Assembly: GCA_023417985.1 (NCBI GenBank) | Contig: JAEZDV010000343.1 | Coordinates: 1 to 7,736, forward strand | Direction of reading: 5' to 3' | Source of the DNA: Actinomycetes bacterium | Lineage (GTDB): Bacteria > Actinomycetota > Actinomycetes > Mycobacteriales > Mycobacteriaceae | DNA length: 7,736 nucleotides | Part shown: piece after piece, positions 7,505 to 7,736 of the stretch | How the letters are laid out: every line of letters begins with the position of its first letter | Numbering within the stretch: position 1 is the stretch's first letter | Translations under genes and position numbers: made by a program | Notes under the pieces: generated by a model | What the model was told of the DNA's origin: nothing | The model's input: the letters and a program-made list of their open reading frames with translations, nothing else | Databases searched by the model: none

Positions 7505-7705
7505 ATGGCCGATTTCATCGACAAGGCAAAGCACAAGGCTGAAGAACTGGCCGGCAAGGCCAAGGAACAAGGTGGCAAGGCCACCAACGATCGCGATCTC
7601 GAAGCCGAAGGCAAGGGCGATCAGACCAAGGGCGGAATGAAGCAGGCCGGCGACAAGGTCACCGACGCCGCAGACGACGTCAAGAGGGCTTTCAAGCAGG
7701 ACTGA
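7505..7705 (+). CDS. CsbD-family general stress protein
   Basis: The 66-residue protein is small, hydrophilic and rich in Lys, Ala, Gly and Asp. It carries the CsbD-family core: a helical KAEELAGKAKE segment (about 11-21), a D-LEAEGKGDQTKG stretch (about 30-42), and a C-terminal amphipathic helix ending DDVKRAF. CsbD was named in Bacillus as a gene controlled by general stress factor SigB; its biochemical role is unknown. The ATG at 7505 has a perfect AGGAGG site 8 bases upstream, and a SigF/SigB-type promoter precedes it, so regulation and family identity agree. The protein is probably cytosolic and abundant under stress or in stationary phase. Confidence 0.92.
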   Translation: MADFIDKAKHKAEELAGKAKEQGGKATNDRDLEAEGKGDQTKGGMKQAGDKVTDAADDVKRAFKQD

Positions 7706-7710
7706 AACCT

Positions 7711-7728
7711 GCCCGATAATCCGGGGGC
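7711..7728 (+). terminator. Possible weak stem-loop after the CsbD-family gene
   Basis: CCCG (7712-7715) can pair with CGGG (7722-7725) around the loop ATAATC, beginning 6 bases after the stop codon. The stem is short and the window ends 8 bases later, so any longer structure or T-tract is out of view. Confidence 0.2.
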
Positions 7729-7736
7729 CGCGCATG

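Noticed and set aside
7307..7735. 142-codon minus-strand frame opposite the CsbD-family gene, starting at the window edge
   Set aside because: It is antisense to the CsbD gene and its promoter and crosses the small membrane protein gene. The hydrophobic look comes from the complement of Lys/Ala/Asp codons.

Overview
The window looks like chromosome from a high-GC actinobacterium of the order Mycobacteriales, most likely Rhodococcus or a close relative. The evidence is the strong G/C bias at third codon positions, GTG starts, promoter motifs of actinobacterial stress sigma factors, and a full-length PknK-type kinase like that of Mycobacterium tuberculosis. No mobile element, CRISPR array, tRNA or rRNA is visible. 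The genus is an inference; no marker gene is present.

Layout. Positions 21-872 (minus) encode a seven-helix Bax inhibitor-1/YccA membrane protein, preceded by a near-consensus ECF-type promoter (GGGAAC, 17 bp, CGTT). Positions 990-2467 (minus) hold a two-gene unit: a small Thr-rich lipoprotein overlapping by 7 bases a two-domain RlmG/RsmC-type guanine-N2 rRNA methyltransferase. A 162-bp divergent intergenic region then leads to pknK (2630-6109, plus), a Ser/Thr kinase fused to a MalT-like STAND ATPase and a helical-repeat tail. It is followed by corA (6189-7208, plus), a CorA-family divalent cation channel that may be translated leaderless. Converging on corA, with only 3 bases between the stop codons, is a 51-codon tail-anchored membrane protein (7212-7367, minus). 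Last comes a CsbD-family stress protein (7505-7705, plus) behind a textbook SigF/SigB-type promoter (GTTT, 15 bp, GGGTAT).

How it fits together. Three loci point to stress physiology: the Bax inhibitor-like gene with its ECF-type promoter, the sensor kinase PknK, and csbD with its SigF-type promoter. The genes lie in at least five transcription units on both strands, so this is a neighbourhood and not one operon. I do not see a clearly new multi-gene system. The points most worth following are the two stress promoters, the short membrane protein, the lipoprotein-methyltransferase coupling, and the palindrome that holds both convergent stop codons.
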